Assembly (NCBI GenBank): GCA_023381615.1
Contig: JAMCQL010000067.1
Location: 78,605-142,604, forward strand
Origin: Bacteroidota bacterium
Lineage (GTDB): Bacteria; Bacteroidota; Ignavibacteria; Kryptoniales; JAKASW01
Direction: 5' to 3'
DNA length: 64,000 nucleotides
The stretch's first letter is position 1; each line of letters opens with the position of its first letter. A program made the translations under genes and the position numbers. The notes under the pieces are model-generated. The model saw only the letters and a program-made list of their open reading frames with translations. It had not been told where the DNA came from and did not search any database. This document shows, one piece after another, positions 51,563 to 61,211 of this stretch.

Positions 51563-52876
51563 ATGAAGAAGAAATCGTGTTTCATGGGTATCATAGTAGT
51601 GGCGAGTGGACTACTTTCTATCTCGGGTTGCAGCTTAAACGTCAATGACCCCAATAGTGCTACCAACCAACAGGTGCTGACCAATCCGAGCGGGATAATG
51701 GCGCTTGCCATCGGGTTGCAACAGTTCTACTCAACATCTGCTCTCGGCGCCATTATTTTGACTCCAGGAGTTACAGCCAGAGAGCTTGCAATCAACACAA
51801 CGCTCGAGAACTTGGTTGAGTTAGAAGGAGGAGGTTCACAGCTACTCAATAATAATGCCAACGTTACGGCATTATGGTCCAATCTTTACCAAGTCATTGA
51901 GATGTCTGATGAGTTGATATCAAACGTCCCCGGTGTTTCACTTGACCCGGGAACTCGAAGTGGCATCCTGGCGGAGGCATACTTATTCAAGGCCATGGCT
52001 TTAGGAAATCTTGCGCAGGATTTCGAACAAGAACCAATGGATGTAGATGCATCCGGCAATGCTAAATTTGTTCCAAGGACGGATGTTCTGGCTGAAGCCA
52101 TTTCACTGTTGGATACTGCTTCTCAGATTATAGCTGCCACGCCGCCATCATCACAGTTCAAGTCGCAAGTGCTGGGGAGCGGATTTGATCTCCCCAATAC
52201 GATCCAAGCGTATCGCGCGCGATACAGTCTTTTTGCGGGACGTTATCAAGATGCGATCACTGCAGCAAATGGAGTGAATCCGATGGCAACTTCGGTCTTT
52301 TCGTACTCCAGTTTGAGTCAAAATCCGATTTATCAAGCGGTGTTTATTCTGAAGCGCTATGCGGCGCGAGATAGCTTTGGAACGCCTCTTACTGAACCCG
52401 GAGACCAACGACTATCCTTTTATCTGCGACCGGACAGTGCCTTTAGCACGCCGAACAAATACCCAATAGACATCCTTGTGGGATTCTTTAGCAATGCCAC
52501 CCAGCCGATCCCGGCATACCTTCCGGGAGAAATGCACCTCATCAAAGCTGAGGCTTACGTGAGGCTTGGCGATCTTGCGAGTGCAGTAAATGAAATCAAC
52601 GCCGTCCGCACCGAGAAACCCTCGCAAGACCCGTATGGCATCGGTGCATCGCTTCCCGACTACAACGGGCCAATGACTAGCGACTCACTGTTGACAGAAG
52701 TTTACCGTCAGCGTTGCGCTGAGTTATACCTCGAAGGTATGCGTTTCGAAGACAGCAGAAGACTCGGGAGACCAAGTCCACCCGCAAACACCGTAGAACG
52801 TAATCGCAATTTCTATCCTTACCCTTTGCAGGAGCGGATCAACAATCCCAATACGCCTCCTGACCCTGCGGATTGA
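51563..52876 (+). CDS. SusD/RagB-like outer-membrane lipoprotein
   Basis: 437 residues. The lipobox is LLSISGCS, so Cys about 23 is lipidated. NVNDPNSATNQQVLTNPSGI at the mature N-terminus, four TPR-like helices (LWSNLYQVIEMSDELI; GILAEAYLFKAMALGNLAQDF) and the C-terminal MHLIKAEAYVRLGDLASAVN, then RQRCAELYLEGMRFEDSRRL fit SusD. It is shorter than typical 500-residue members. It binds substrate at the cell surface and forms a lid on the SusC channel. The adjacency to SusC is the diagnostic PUL pair. Confidence 0.92.
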   Translation: MKKKSCFMGIIVVASGLLSISGCSLNVNDPNSATNQQVLTNPSGIMALAIGLQQFYSTSALGAIILTPGVTARELAINTTLENLVELEGGGSQLLNNNANVTALWSNLYQVIEMSDELISNVPGVSLDPGTRSGILAEAYLFKAMALGNLAQDFEQEPMDVDASGNAKFVPRTDVLAEAISLLDTASQIIAATPPSSQFKSQVLGSGFDLPNTIQAYRARYSLFAGRYQDAITAANGVNPMATSVFSYSSLSQNPIYQAVFILKRYAARDSFGTPLTEPGDQRLSFYLRPDSAFSTPNKYPIDILVGFFSNATQPIPAYLPGEMHLIKAEAYVRLGDLASAVNEINAVRTEKPSQDPYGIGASLPDYNGPMTSDSLLTEVYRQRCAELYLEGMRFEDSRRLGRPSPPANTVERNRNFYPYPLQERINNPNTPPDPAD

Positions 52877-52967
52877 GGCACTTCACACTATTTCTGTTCC
52901 TTGGAACAATTGCGCTGAATACTTTTAACGTTGTTTTTTGTAAACACTAAAGCAACAGGAGATCTTT

Positions 52968-54032
52968 ATGAAACGTCTTTACGTCAGTATTGCAATAGCA
53001 CTCATGGCGTGTTTTGTCAATCAGGGCCGCGGGCAAACTTCGGCGAAAGAGGAGCGTCTGTTCTATTATGTTGACACAGAGTCGGCGTTCAAGAGTCTTG
53101 AGGAACATATAGATCAGATAACGATCGTGTCACCAAAGGCTTATGATGTTGATGAGAAGGGAATAGTCTGGGGAGGAGTTGACCCGCGTGTTATCGACCT
53201 AGCGCGGAAACATAACGTAAAGGTTATGCCTCTTATAAAGAACAGGGGCTTTGATCAAGTGTTGCTTCACAATCTCCTCAGCGATTCCGTTGCTGTCGGA
53301 CGGATGGTACAGACCCTTGTTGATCTCTGTACTCAAAACAAATTTATCGGGATCCAGTTCGACTTTGAAAATCTTAATATAAGCGACAGGGACCCCTATA
53401 CAAACATGTGCAGAAGGGCGGCTGAAGCGTTACATGAGCATGGTTTCAAGCTCAGCCTCGCCGTGGTCCACAGGCCTGAGGAGAATCCCGGTACCACGGA
53501 ATATCTTGCATGGCTATTCGAAAACTGGCGTGCGGGATATGATTTAAAAAAGCTCGCTGACATTGTAGACTTCATATCTGTCATGACTTATTCCCAACAT
53601 ACCGGACGCACGACACCGGGGCCGGTAGCTGCGATTGATTGGGTAAACAAGGTTGCCAGATACTTCTTAAAGTACGTTCCCCCTGATAAGCTTTCACTTG
53701 GCATACCGCTCTATTCCGAACACTGGTACACCGCCTTTGATTCTTCTCCCAGTAACGTTTCTGGTCAATATGCACACTCTTCGGCCAACTCGCTTGACTA
53801 CGATGGGGTGGAAGCATTAATTAGCCGTTTCAATGCAAAGGTTCAGTGGGACCCAAATGATCAGGTGCACTATGCGGTTTTGGATAATGATGGAGTTTTC
53901 GAGTACTTGTACATTGAGGACGCCAAGAGTTTCGCGGCAAAAGTTGAGCTTGTCAAAAAATATCACCTTCGTGGTTTCTCAGCATGGGTTCTTGGATACG
54001 AAGATCCGGCAGTGTGGAAAGTCCTCAAGTGA
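52968..54032 (+). CDS. Exported glycoside hydrolase family 18 protein
   Basis: 354 residues, signal peptide KRLYVSIAIALMACFVNQGRG. The GH18 active-site strand is FIGIQFDFENLNI (pattern DxxDxDxE reduced to Q-F-D-F-E, keeping the catalytic Glu and the preceding Asp). VDFISVMTYSQH (the conserved M-T-Y) and RGFSAWVLGYEDP near the end complete the barrel. Layout resembles YaaH/chitinase-like N-acetylglucosaminidases that act on peptidoglycan or chitin-type sugars. AACAGGAGA precedes the ATG. Exact substrate is not deducible. Confidence 0.9.
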   Translation: MKRLYVSIAIALMACFVNQGRGQTSAKEERLFYYVDTESAFKSLEEHIDQITIVSPKAYDVDEKGIVWGGVDPRVIDLARKHNVKVMPLIKNRGFDQVLLHNLLSDSVAVGRMVQTLVDLCTQNKFIGIQFDFENLNISDRDPYTNMCRRAAEALHEHGFKLSLAVVHRPEENPGTTEYLAWLFENWRAGYDLKKLADIVDFISVMTYSQHTGRTTPGPVAAIDWVNKVARYFLKYVPPDKLSLGIPLYSEHWYTAFDSSPSNVSGQYAHSSANSLDYDGVEALISRFNAKVQWDPNDQVHYAVLDNDGVFEYLYIEDAKSFAAKVELVKKYHLRGFSAWVLGYEDPAVWKVLK

Positions 54033-54100
54033 ATTAACTTTAACCTCATAGTTGGACTGGATATCTTCGATGAAAAGTGAATAAGCGTAAAGGGTTCAAC

Positions 54101-55441
54101 ATGCACAGAATGGTTGTTTGTAACTTGTGGTGGATTACAATTGCTTTGCTGTGCCATAATCATACATCACTCGCAGCTCAGCGACATGATAATCATTCAT
54201 CCGATGTCATGAGCATTAGAACATCTACTTCACAGTCGGAAAAGTTGTTATCGCATTCGGCTATAAATTTGATTGACAGTCTCCTGAATGCTCAGGTGAT
54301 GCAGGATCACGTTGCAGGTGCGGTAGTTCAGATAGCGAGAAATGGGTCTGTGCTTTATAGGAAGGCCTATGGCTTTGCTCAGAAATTTGAAGATGTAAAC
54401 AATTGCATGGTCCGCCTAAATAATCCGGATCCAATGGCGACCGATAAATTGTTTGATTTAGCATCGCTGACCAAAGTGTTTGCAACGACATTTGGGGTCA
54501 TGCTCCTCGTTGATCGTGGTAAAATCCATCTCGATGATCCGGTGCATCTGTATCTTAAAGAGTTCACTGGTGGCGGTAAGAGCAAGATAACTATTCGTGA
54601 ACTGCTTAATCACACTTCGGGACTAAACGAATGGCAGCCTCTTTACTATCACGCCCATAACGAGACCGAGACCTACCATTATATCTGTCAATTACCGTTG
54701 AAATACAAAGTTGGGGATGCCCGACATTACAGCGATCTTGGTTTCATGATGCTTGGTTACCTCATAGAGAAAGTGAGTGGAGAATCGTTAGATGTATTCT
54801 TGTCGAAAGAACTATATGAGCCTCTTGGGTTGAAGAACACCACTTTTAATCCTTTGAAGCATGGTTTTTCAAAATCGGAGATAGCGGCGACATCCCAAGG
54901 AAATCCATTCGAGTATCACATGGTCGCAGATCCAAATTTTGTTTACAAAACAAATGAAAACGTAAAAGCCTTTGCCGGGTGGCGGCATTACACTTTGCGC
55001 GGCGAGGTCAACGATGGGAATGCCTATTATGCTAATGGCGGTGTAGCGGGGCATGCCGGGTTGTTTTCGACCGCGTTAGACTTGCAGGTGTTGATCGATC
55101 TTATGTTGAACGATGGTTCATGTAATGGAAGGACGTTTATCAAGCCTAATGTGGTCAAAGAGTTTGTAACTAAAGACAAATTTGGAAACGGCTTGGGGTG
55201 GGACATGGATCCTAACGTTATCGACTCCCCCGGAGCACCTGAGGGAACGTACGGACATACCGGCTTTACAGGCACGAGTGTGGTAATAATACCAAAGTAT
55301 AAGCTGTCAATTTTGTTGTTGACGAATCGTCAAAATGTTGGGCCCGATAAAGCAGGATACTACTACAATCTAAATCCTGTTAGACAGAAGCTAGTTGATA
55401 TAGTTCTGGATGATGTGCGGCATGAACCGGAGAGAAAATAG
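54101..55441 (+). CDS. Exported serine hydrolase (beta-lactamase/S12 family)
   Basis: 446 residues from ATG 54101, with AAAGGG upstream; a GTG at 54077 is less likely. Signal peptide: VCNLWWITIALLCHNHTSLAA. The nucleophile motif is FDLASLTKVFATT (S-x-x-K), the second motif RHYSDLGFMM (Y-S-D in place of Y-x-N), and the third YGHTGFTGTS (H-T-G). Members are penicillin-binding-like peptidases, esterases and amidases. In Bacillus the related AmiE (YbbE) removes peptides from MurNAc in an operon with NamZ; a DUF1343/NamZ gene lies at 62628, so a similar role is plausible. Confidence 0.9.
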   Translation: MHRMVVCNLWWITIALLCHNHTSLAAQRHDNHSSDVMSIRTSTSQSEKLLSHSAINLIDSLLNAQVMQDHVAGAVVQIARNGSVLYRKAYGFAQKFEDVNNCMVRLNNPDPMATDKLFDLASLTKVFATTFGVMLLVDRGKIHLDDPVHLYLKEFTGGGKSKITIRELLNHTSGLNEWQPLYYHAHNETETYHYICQLPLKYKVGDARHYSDLGFMMLGYLIEKVSGESLDVFLSKELYEPLGLKNTTFNPLKHGFSKSEIAATSQGNPFEYHMVADPNFVYKTNENVKAFAGWRHYTLRGEVNDGNAYYANGGVAGHAGLFSTALDLQVLIDLMLNDGSCNGRTFIKPNVVKEFVTKDKFGNGLGWDMDPNVIDSPGAPEGTYGHTGFTGTSVVIIPKYKLSILLLTNRQNVGPDKAGYYYNLNPVRQKLVDIVLDDVRHEPERK

Positions 55442-55712
55442 GCGAGGCTGACCTCTGATCGCAGGCCTATCCTCATGAAGTGTTGCTTAGACAGGAAATC
55501 TCGACTCTTCACGAAGAGTGCCTGAGATTCGGGTAAGGCAAACTTCTCGCGCAGGTTCAAGGTATTCCTTTCAGAGGATTCACTTGGACAGATAATAATA
55601 AGTTTGTTTGTTGTGGCACATACAGTGTCGAAGTGGATACAGTGATGAGCACCGTCGACGTATCACCGAAGGGTCGTTAACAAATTATTTTTTGACTTAC
55701 TTAATTATTTAC

Positions 55713-55741
55713 TTGACTTTTGCAAATTTTGACAGTAGCTT
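55713..55741 (+). promoter_or_regulatory. Possible promoter of the ROK regulator gene
   Basis: TTGACT at 55713, 17 bp spacing, then TAGCTT at 55736. The -10 element lies in the left arm of the operator, so a bound repressor would block it. In Bacteroidota promoters differ from this form, so the assignment is tentative. Confidence 0.35.
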
Positions 55742-55768
55742 ATTACGAAAACTGTAATAAGCTACTGT
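55732..55768. promoter_or_regulatory. Perfect 15-bp-arm palindrome, probable operator of the ROK regulator
   Basis: ACAGTAGCTTATTAC, 7-nt spacer GAAAACT, then GTAATAAGCTACTGT. The arms are exact complements. It lies 31 bp before the ROK start and is not followed by a T-run, so it fits an operator better than a terminator. Autoregulation is inferred. Confidence 0.7.
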
Positions 55769-55798
55769 AAGTACGAAATTTTGTAGAGAATAATTCCG

Positions 55799-57025
55799 AT
55801 GACAAAAATAAGTCCTTCTCTTCGCGCTACTTCACTAAGTCAGCATAACGCATCTGTTGTTTTTGCCAATATCTTCTATAACGGTCCGATCACTCAGCGG
55901 GAGATCTCAAGAATTTCTGGCCTCAGCTTTACCACTACGGCAGCTATTGTTTCGCGCCTAAAGAAAAGAGGGATTATTGAGCGAAGCATTGAATCTTCCA
56001 CAAATGGCGGACGTCCTGCCGCTCTTTATAGGTGTAACCCCTCGTATCGTTACGTGATGGGAATCGAGGCTCAACATGACAAGCTTTATCTCATTGTATC
56101 GGATCTCGCGGGTCATGTGCTAAGCCGAAGCACAACCCCGTTCGACAAAAAAATAGGAAAGGATGGTTTTCTTGATCTACTGCTTCAAGCGGTCAAGAAT
56201 CTGATCGATAGTTTCAAAGGACAATCAACGCGGTTTCTTGGTGTAGGGATTGGAGTTGGTGGTCTGGTTGACCCCAAGGATGGGAGTGTTTCCATTCTTT
56301 CTCATCTGCCGGACTGGGGGAATCTTTCTCTTAAGAGTATCGTGGAAGGGGAATTCCATCTTAAGGTTTTTGTGCAGAACAATTCCGATGCTGCTGCCCT
56401 TGGCGAATTGCGATACGGTTTGGGCCGGGGCAAGAGAAATTTTCTCTTCATCAATGTCAAAGATGGAATCGGCATGGGAATTGTCCTAAACGGTGAGCTT
56501 TACATGGGGACTTCTGGTACTGCTGGTGAGTTTGGGCATATCACTGTTGATGATCACGGTCCTGTTTGCACATGCGGCAATGTTGGATGCCTCGAAACGC
56601 TGACAAGCGTACCGGCTCTCGTTCAGAATGCAAAGAAATCTATTACCCAGGGAGTTACATCCATGATCAAAGAAATCGCGGGTGGGGATCTGAACGCAAT
56701 TACATTTCCTGTGCTGCTTGAAGCTGCGAAACAAGAAGACAAGCTTGCGTACAAGCTTTTCACTGACGTGGGACGTTATCTGGGTGAAGGAATTGTGAGC
56801 TTGGTGAATCTCCTTAACCCTGAACTGATAATTATAGGTGGTGATTTTGTTCAGGCGGGTGATCTTATACTTGAGCCTATCAATGATGTCTTGAGAAGAC
56901 AAGCTCTTGAACTCCCTCGCAAAGCAGTTGAGGTTGTCTTTAGTAAACTTGGTGAAAGTGCCAGCGCACTTGGTTCTGTGGTTCCGCTTGTCGAGGAATT
57001 TGTAGCTTCGCCGTTAAGTAAGTAA
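55799..57025 (+). CDS. ROK family transcriptional regulator
   Basis: 408 residues. The N-terminal winged helix has NGPITQREISRISGLSFTTT, then AAIVSRLKKRGIIER. The C-terminal ROK domain has VMGIEAQHDKLYLIVSDLAG, GVGIGVGGLVDPKDG, NNSDAAALGEL and GEFGHITVDDHGPVCTCGNVGCLET, the last with the CxCGxxGCxE zinc motif. Members such as NagC and Mlc bind amino-sugar or glucose derivatives. Its location between glycan genes suggests it senses a released sugar. A palindromic operator precedes it. Confidence 0.95.
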   Translation: MTKISPSLRATSLSQHNASVVFANIFYNGPITQREISRISGLSFTTTAAIVSRLKKRGIIERSIESSTNGGRPAALYRCNPSYRYVMGIEAQHDKLYLIVSDLAGHVLSRSTTPFDKKIGKDGFLDLLLQAVKNLIDSFKGQSTRFLGVGIGVGGLVDPKDGSVSILSHLPDWGNLSLKSIVEGEFHLKVFVQNNSDAAALGELRYGLGRGKRNFLFINVKDGIGMGIVLNGELYMGTSGTAGEFGHITVDDHGPVCTCGNVGCLETLTSVPALVQNAKKSITQGVTSMIKEIAGGDLNAITFPVLLEAAKQEDKLAYKLFTDVGRYLGEGIVSLVNLLNPELIIIGGDFVQAGDLILEPINDVLRRQALELPRKAVEVVFSKLGESASALGSVVPLVEEFVASPLSK

Positions 57026-57114
57026 ACGAGAAAGGAACTTTTGTGGTATTTCGGTTACCATGTTTCTTGGAAAAGTTCAAAAACCCTTGAACGAAAGAGT
57101 GGTCTACTGAACAA

Positions 57115-57858
57115 ATGATAGTTGTGATATTGACATTGGTGGTCATGTCCCTTGGGCTCGTTAGAGTGGAGGTCAACGTACCCGAGAATCGTTTAGTTAA
57201 ACCCGTCTACGAGTGTAGACGGACTGATGGACGGATAAACATTGACGGCATTCTCATAGAGCGTTCGTGGCGCTTCGCAAAAGAAGTAAATCTTATTCTA
57301 ACTGATTCGGGTGCACCTCCACTGTTTGGAACCAAGACTAAACTAATGTGGGACGACAACTATCTATACATCTCGTTTCAGTGTGCTGATAATGGGATTT
57401 ATGCTAAAAGGACGAAAAAGAACGATGCTTTCTGGCAAGAAGAAGCTGTCGAAGTGTTTCTCGATTTTGAAGGTGAAGGCAAACGTTATGTGGAGATCGA
57501 AGTGAATCCTTTAAATGCGGTCTTCGACAAGTTTATGAATGGGATCAGGAAACCTTTGCCTGAGAACCTTTGGGACAGTGGTGTCAGGACAACGGTGCAT
57601 CTGGAAAATGAATCTATAAATGGTAACTCAGTTGTCGGCTGGATTGTAGAGTTAGCGTTTCCGTTTGAAGCCATTAGAGGCGTAGGCAATATGCCACCGA
57701 AATCTGGAGACGCGTGGCGTATAAATCTTTATCGTGTCAAGCACAACCCCGTGGAAGAATTTTCAGCATGGTCGCCGACAGATAGTATTGACTTCCATCA
57801 GCCGGACAAGTTCGGCGTATTGATATTTTCTGACAAAGAAGTTACGGAGGAAGAGTGA
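57115..57858 (+). CDS. Exported CBM9-like carbohydrate-binding protein
   Basis: 247 residues with a hydrophobic N-terminus (IVVILTLVVMSLGLVRVEV). The body starts YECRRTDGRINIDGILIERS then WRFAKEV, TKLMWDDNYLYISFQCAD, WQEEAVEVFLDFEGEGKRYV, EIEVNPLNAVFDKF and WRINLYRVKHNPVEEFSAWSP, the order of family 9 carbohydrate-binding/DOMON-type modules. No catalytic domain is present. It overlaps the next small frame by one base (TGATG). Confidence 0.9.
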   Translation: MIVVILTLVVMSLGLVRVEVNVPENRLVKPVYECRRTDGRINIDGILIERSWRFAKEVNLILTDSGAPPLFGTKTKLMWDDNYLYISFQCADNGIYAKRTKKNDAFWQEEAVEVFLDFEGEGKRYVEIEVNPLNAVFDKFMNGIRKPLPENLWDSGVRTTVHLENESINGNSVVGWIVELAFPFEAIRGVGNMPPKSGDAWRINLYRVKHNPVEEFSAWSPTDSIDFHQPDKFGVLIFSDKEVTEEE

Positions 57859-58004
57859 TGAAAGTTCACATAGACATCTTGTATCACGTCAAAGGCGTTC
57901 ACCTGATTGCTCTCTCCAGTCCTGAACACGGGATTCGTGGAATCACGGATACGAAAGTCACCAAGTTCTTGGCCGAGCGTCGGAAGTATCTACATTATGA
58001 ATAA
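57858..58004 (+). pseudogene. Relic of a DUF1343/NamZ gene with an internal deletion
   Basis: 48 codons: DILYHVKGVHLIALSSPEHG then IRGI matches residues about 67-90 of the intact protein at 62628 (DLLYHAKGVRLVALFSPEHG). After a junction the end TKFLAERRKYLHYE resembles its C-terminus (KFIALRRRFLLY). About 300 residues are missing between them. It is the remains of a second copy; an ATG overlaps the CBM9 stop, so it may still be translated. Confidence 0.75.
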
Positions 58005-58238
58005 TTTTTGTGTGCAGTTATTAAAGGATATTAAATAACAATAGATAGATCAAATGGTATTGACATGAAATATTACAACACTTGAACAATTTCGTGCTAA
58101 CTAACACTCAGGTTGCCCAGCTGCATATACCTAATTCGACAGGGTATAATTACTAACGTGACACGACAAGATGTTGTGCTATCGATACTTGTTATACAAA
58201 TAACTGTTTTGGCAAAAATTAATCGAGGAGGAACCGTC
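58005..58238. other. Intergenic region before the second TonB receptor
   Basis: AT-rich, 234 bp. An open frame upstream of 58239 is not supported by a ribosome site. No terminator or other feature is clear. Confidence 0.35.
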
Positions 58239-61055
58239 ATGACAGATATTTACAAATCTTATTCAAAAGCCCACATGCTGTGGGAAAGTGTGTTCTGTAT
58301 AGTTGCTATATTGTCTGTAACAACGACCTTGCAGGCACAAATTGGTACTGGTTCGATACGTGGAACGGTTGTGGATTCCCTCAACTCGCCCGTTTATGGG
58401 GCTAATGTAATTGTAAAAGAGGAAAATACAGGTTTAATTCGTGGGACTCCAACAGCAGAAGATGGAACATACAACGTAATTGCTCTCCCTCCTGGAGTTT
58501 ATGAGGTTACCGCAAGCCAGGTTGGATATGCAAGGTCTATTCGCTCAAATATCAAGTTGTTGATAGGACAAACGTTGCGAGTCGATTTCAAACTCCACTC
58601 TGCAGCAGTTACGTTAAGGGGGGTTGAGATTAGTGCTCAGAGGGTACCTCCTGTTGAGATCAATCGTATCGATGTTTCTGCACCTGTTCGCCAAGAGCAA
58701 ATACGAAACCTTCCTTTGAACGATCGTAATTTCATTTCCCTGGCTGGATTGGCGCCAGGGATGCAATTATATCCTGGCGGCGTGCCTTCTTATGGAGCAT
58801 TTGACCAGTATCGATTTATAAATGTTTACGTTGACGGTGCACAATGGAAGAATCGCTTCAACGGCAACACGATGGGGAATGTACAGGGAGGCGTAGTTCC
58901 CCAGGATGCAATTCAGGAATTTCGAGTCCTCACGAGCGCCTACGATGCTGAATATGGACGAGGTGGAGCCTACATTGTATCTGCTGTTACCAAACGCGGA
59001 ACCAACGAATTTCAGGGCGACGCATTCTACAATATACGAGATAAAGCTCTGAATGCGCGCGGGCCGTTTGAGACGGTAAAGCCGGCATATAAACGAGACC
59101 AGATGGGATTGTCTCTTTCGGGTCCGATAATCAAGAATAAACTTTTTTATGCTGGTACATATGAGCGGGATTATTTGTCGACTTTTATTCAGACTACGCC
59201 AAGACAACCTATCTACAATCCAACTTTGTGGAGTGCTTACAATAAGGCTGAAGAATCACCATGGACTGACAACTTGTGGACTGTTCGAATGACAGGACAG
59301 CTTTTTAGTAACCACACCCTTGATCTCATTTGGGATGGGCGTTATAGTAATGGCTCGAGATTTTGGGGGGGACTGCGGCCTAAGCAAGGAGGTATTACTA
59401 GTTATCAGAATGTCGACAATGTTCTGCTGAAAGATACGTGGGTTCCCTCGCGAAGTATTTTGAATGAACTTACGCTGCAATATATATACTGGCGTGTGTT
59501 TACCGACCCAAATACTACAGCTCCGATGTTAGTATACCCTGGTATCATACTCGGTGGTAATGTAACGGCGTTTCCACTTCACATGTATGAGTATGCGTTT
59601 CGTGTTATGGATAACTTTACGTACATGAAAGACAATTTGGTTGGAGACCATGTTTTCAAAGGAGGTGTGGAATTTGCCCTTCCAACTGTAGATGTGTCGG
59701 TTGCAACATACCAAACTCCGGCGTTCTTCTTTAAGACAGATACTAGTTCTCTGCCGTACCAAGCCATACTGTCAGTCGGGTCGAATGATCGTTTTGGAAC
59801 AAGCGATGCACGCGCAGTTAGCCATGCCAGTTCATTAGGCTTTTTTATCCAGGATACATGGAATCCTATTAAGACGTTGACCTTGAAATTAGGCATTCGG
59901 TGGAGTGCTGACTTTAATGCTCTGAATAATAGGTTTGTATCACCGCTTGCAAATGACACCACGATAACAAACAATATTAATTCAAGGTATATCAATCGCG
60001 GCAATCGAAAGAACGATCTTTCCGATTTCGCACCCCGGGTAGGTTTTTCGTGGGATGTTTTCGGCACTGGTCGCACTAGTATCCGCGGTGGATACGGCTT
60101 GTTTTATGACGAGGTTGCATACAACTATGCTTACAACGAACTACAGAGTGTTAACTGGGTCCAATATACGATCATGAATCCGGGAACACTGGATCCGGCA
60201 AAGATTCGCGATATGATACTTTCCGGGAAAGGTAATGCACAACCCAATTTGACAATGATGGATGTAAACATCAAGAATCCATATGTTCGCGAGTTTTCCA
60301 TCGGATTCAGCCAATACATTACAAGTGATGTTGTAGTCAGTCTTGATTACGTGAACAACCGTGGGTATAACTACTATTCGGACTATACTGTGAATTACTA
60401 TGAACCCAGCATCAAAAAAAGAACAATAACTCCCAAATACGGCAATATTTATCTGTGGGGAAATTTTGGTTCTAATTTCTATCAGGGGCTACTGTTGGGC
60501 ATTACCAAGCCGTATCGTGACGGGTGGATGCTTCAAGTTTCCTATGCGTTGTCAGAGGCTCGCGCAGATGTTGATGATCCAGCGTCTGGTTACACGTTCT
60601 TATCTAGTTTCAAAGATGCACCAAGCCTCAACAATGATCTCCATCGGTTGACTGTTAATTGGATATTGGATCTCCCGTTCGGTTTCCAATTTGGTGGCAT
60701 TCTTAATGTTGCAAGCCCACCTCCATATGCTGTCACAATTGGCGTGGACGTTAACAATGATAATAACTACGGTGATGATTGGCCGAATGGCCAACGCAAC
60801 AGCGGCACAAATGATATTTATAAGATTCGGAGTTGGTATAAAGATGTAGATATACGTGTGACGAAAAGCTTCCAATTGATGGGCGCGACATTGCAAATGA
60901 GAATGGATGTATTTAATGCATTCAATTGGTACAATGCGGCCGGTTATGCTGGACGTATGGAAGATGCAAATGGCAACCCATATGCAAACTTTGGTTTGGC
61001 AACCAGCGCTTACCCCCCGCGGCAAATTCAGTTCGGTGTGCGAGTAGGGTTTTGA
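58239..61055 (+). CDS. TonB-dependent receptor with carboxypeptidase-like domain (Oar-like)
   Basis: 938 residues from ATG 58239, with GAGGAGG upstream; the frame is open further but unsupported. After a signal segment (VFCIVAILSVTTTLQAQ) comes GTGSIRGTVVDSLNSPVYGA, then NVIVKEENTGLIRGT (CarboxypepD_reg), then the plug (LRGVEISAQRVPPVEINRID ... GRGGAYIVSAVTKRGTNEF) and a barrel. There is no STN domain and no SusD gene follows, unlike the first receptor. It ends ARQIQFGVRVGF-like with an aromatic C-terminus. Probably an uptake or adhesion receptor of the same locus. Confidence 0.92.
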   Translation: MTDIYKSYSKAHMLWESVFCIVAILSVTTTLQAQIGTGSIRGTVVDSLNSPVYGANVIVKEENTGLIRGTPTAEDGTYNVIALPPGVYEVTASQVGYARSIRSNIKLLIGQTLRVDFKLHSAAVTLRGVEISAQRVPPVEINRIDVSAPVRQEQIRNLPLNDRNFISLAGLAPGMQLYPGGVPSYGAFDQYRFINVYVDGAQWKNRFNGNTMGNVQGGVVPQDAIQEFRVLTSAYDAEYGRGGAYIVSAVTKRGTNEFQGDAFYNIRDKALNARGPFETVKPAYKRDQMGLSLSGPIIKNKLFYAGTYERDYLSTFIQTTPRQPIYNPTLWSAYNKAEESPWTDNLWTVRMTGQLFSNHTLDLIWDGRYSNGSRFWGGLRPKQGGITSYQNVDNVLLKDTWVPSRSILNELTLQYIYWRVFTDPNTTAPMLVYPGIILGGNVTAFPLHMYEYAFRVMDNFTYMKDNLVGDHVFKGGVEFALPTVDVSVATYQTPAFFFKTDTSSLPYQAILSVGSNDRFGTSDARAVSHASSLGFFIQDTWNPIKTLTLKLGIRWSADFNALNNRFVSPLANDTTITNNINSRYINRGNRKNDLSDFAPRVGFSWDVFGTGRTSIRGGYGLFYDEVAYNYAYNELQSVNWVQYTIMNPGTLDPAKIRDMILSGKGNAQPNLTMMDVNIKNPYVREFSIGFSQYITSDVVVSLDYVNNRGYNYYSDYTVNYYEPSIKKRTITPKYGNIYLWGNFGSNFYQGLLLGITKPYRDGWMLQVSYALSEARADVDDPASGYTFLSSFKDAPSLNNDLHRLTVNWILDLPFGFQFGGILNVASPPPYAVTIGVDVNNDNNYGDDWPNGQRNSGTNDIYKIRSWYKDVDIRVTKSFQLMGATLQMRMDVFNAFNWYNAAGYAGRMEDANGNPYANFGLATSAYPPRQIQFGVRVGF

Positions 61056-61211
61056 CCCGACGAGGATGGCGAGAAGCCGCATGGTCAAGATCAATTTGGT
61101 TACGCTGTCGTCCACCAAACGACTGATAACGAGGTTGTTTGAGAAAACTGCTGACTGATTAGCTTAACGGTGAAAAAAGTTAATGATGTTGAACAAGAGG
61201 AGGAATACCCT

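Larger units (their letters stand above)
55442..55798. other. Intergenic region before the ROK regulator, with a possible coding relic
   Basis: At about 55550-55680 one frame reads QVQGIPFRGFTWTDNNKFVC, then CGTYSVEVDTVMSTVDVSPKGR, and stops. It looks protein-like but has no start and matches nothing I recall, so it may be the tail of a lost gene. The last 100 bp hold the promoter and operator of the ROK gene. Confidence 0.35.
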
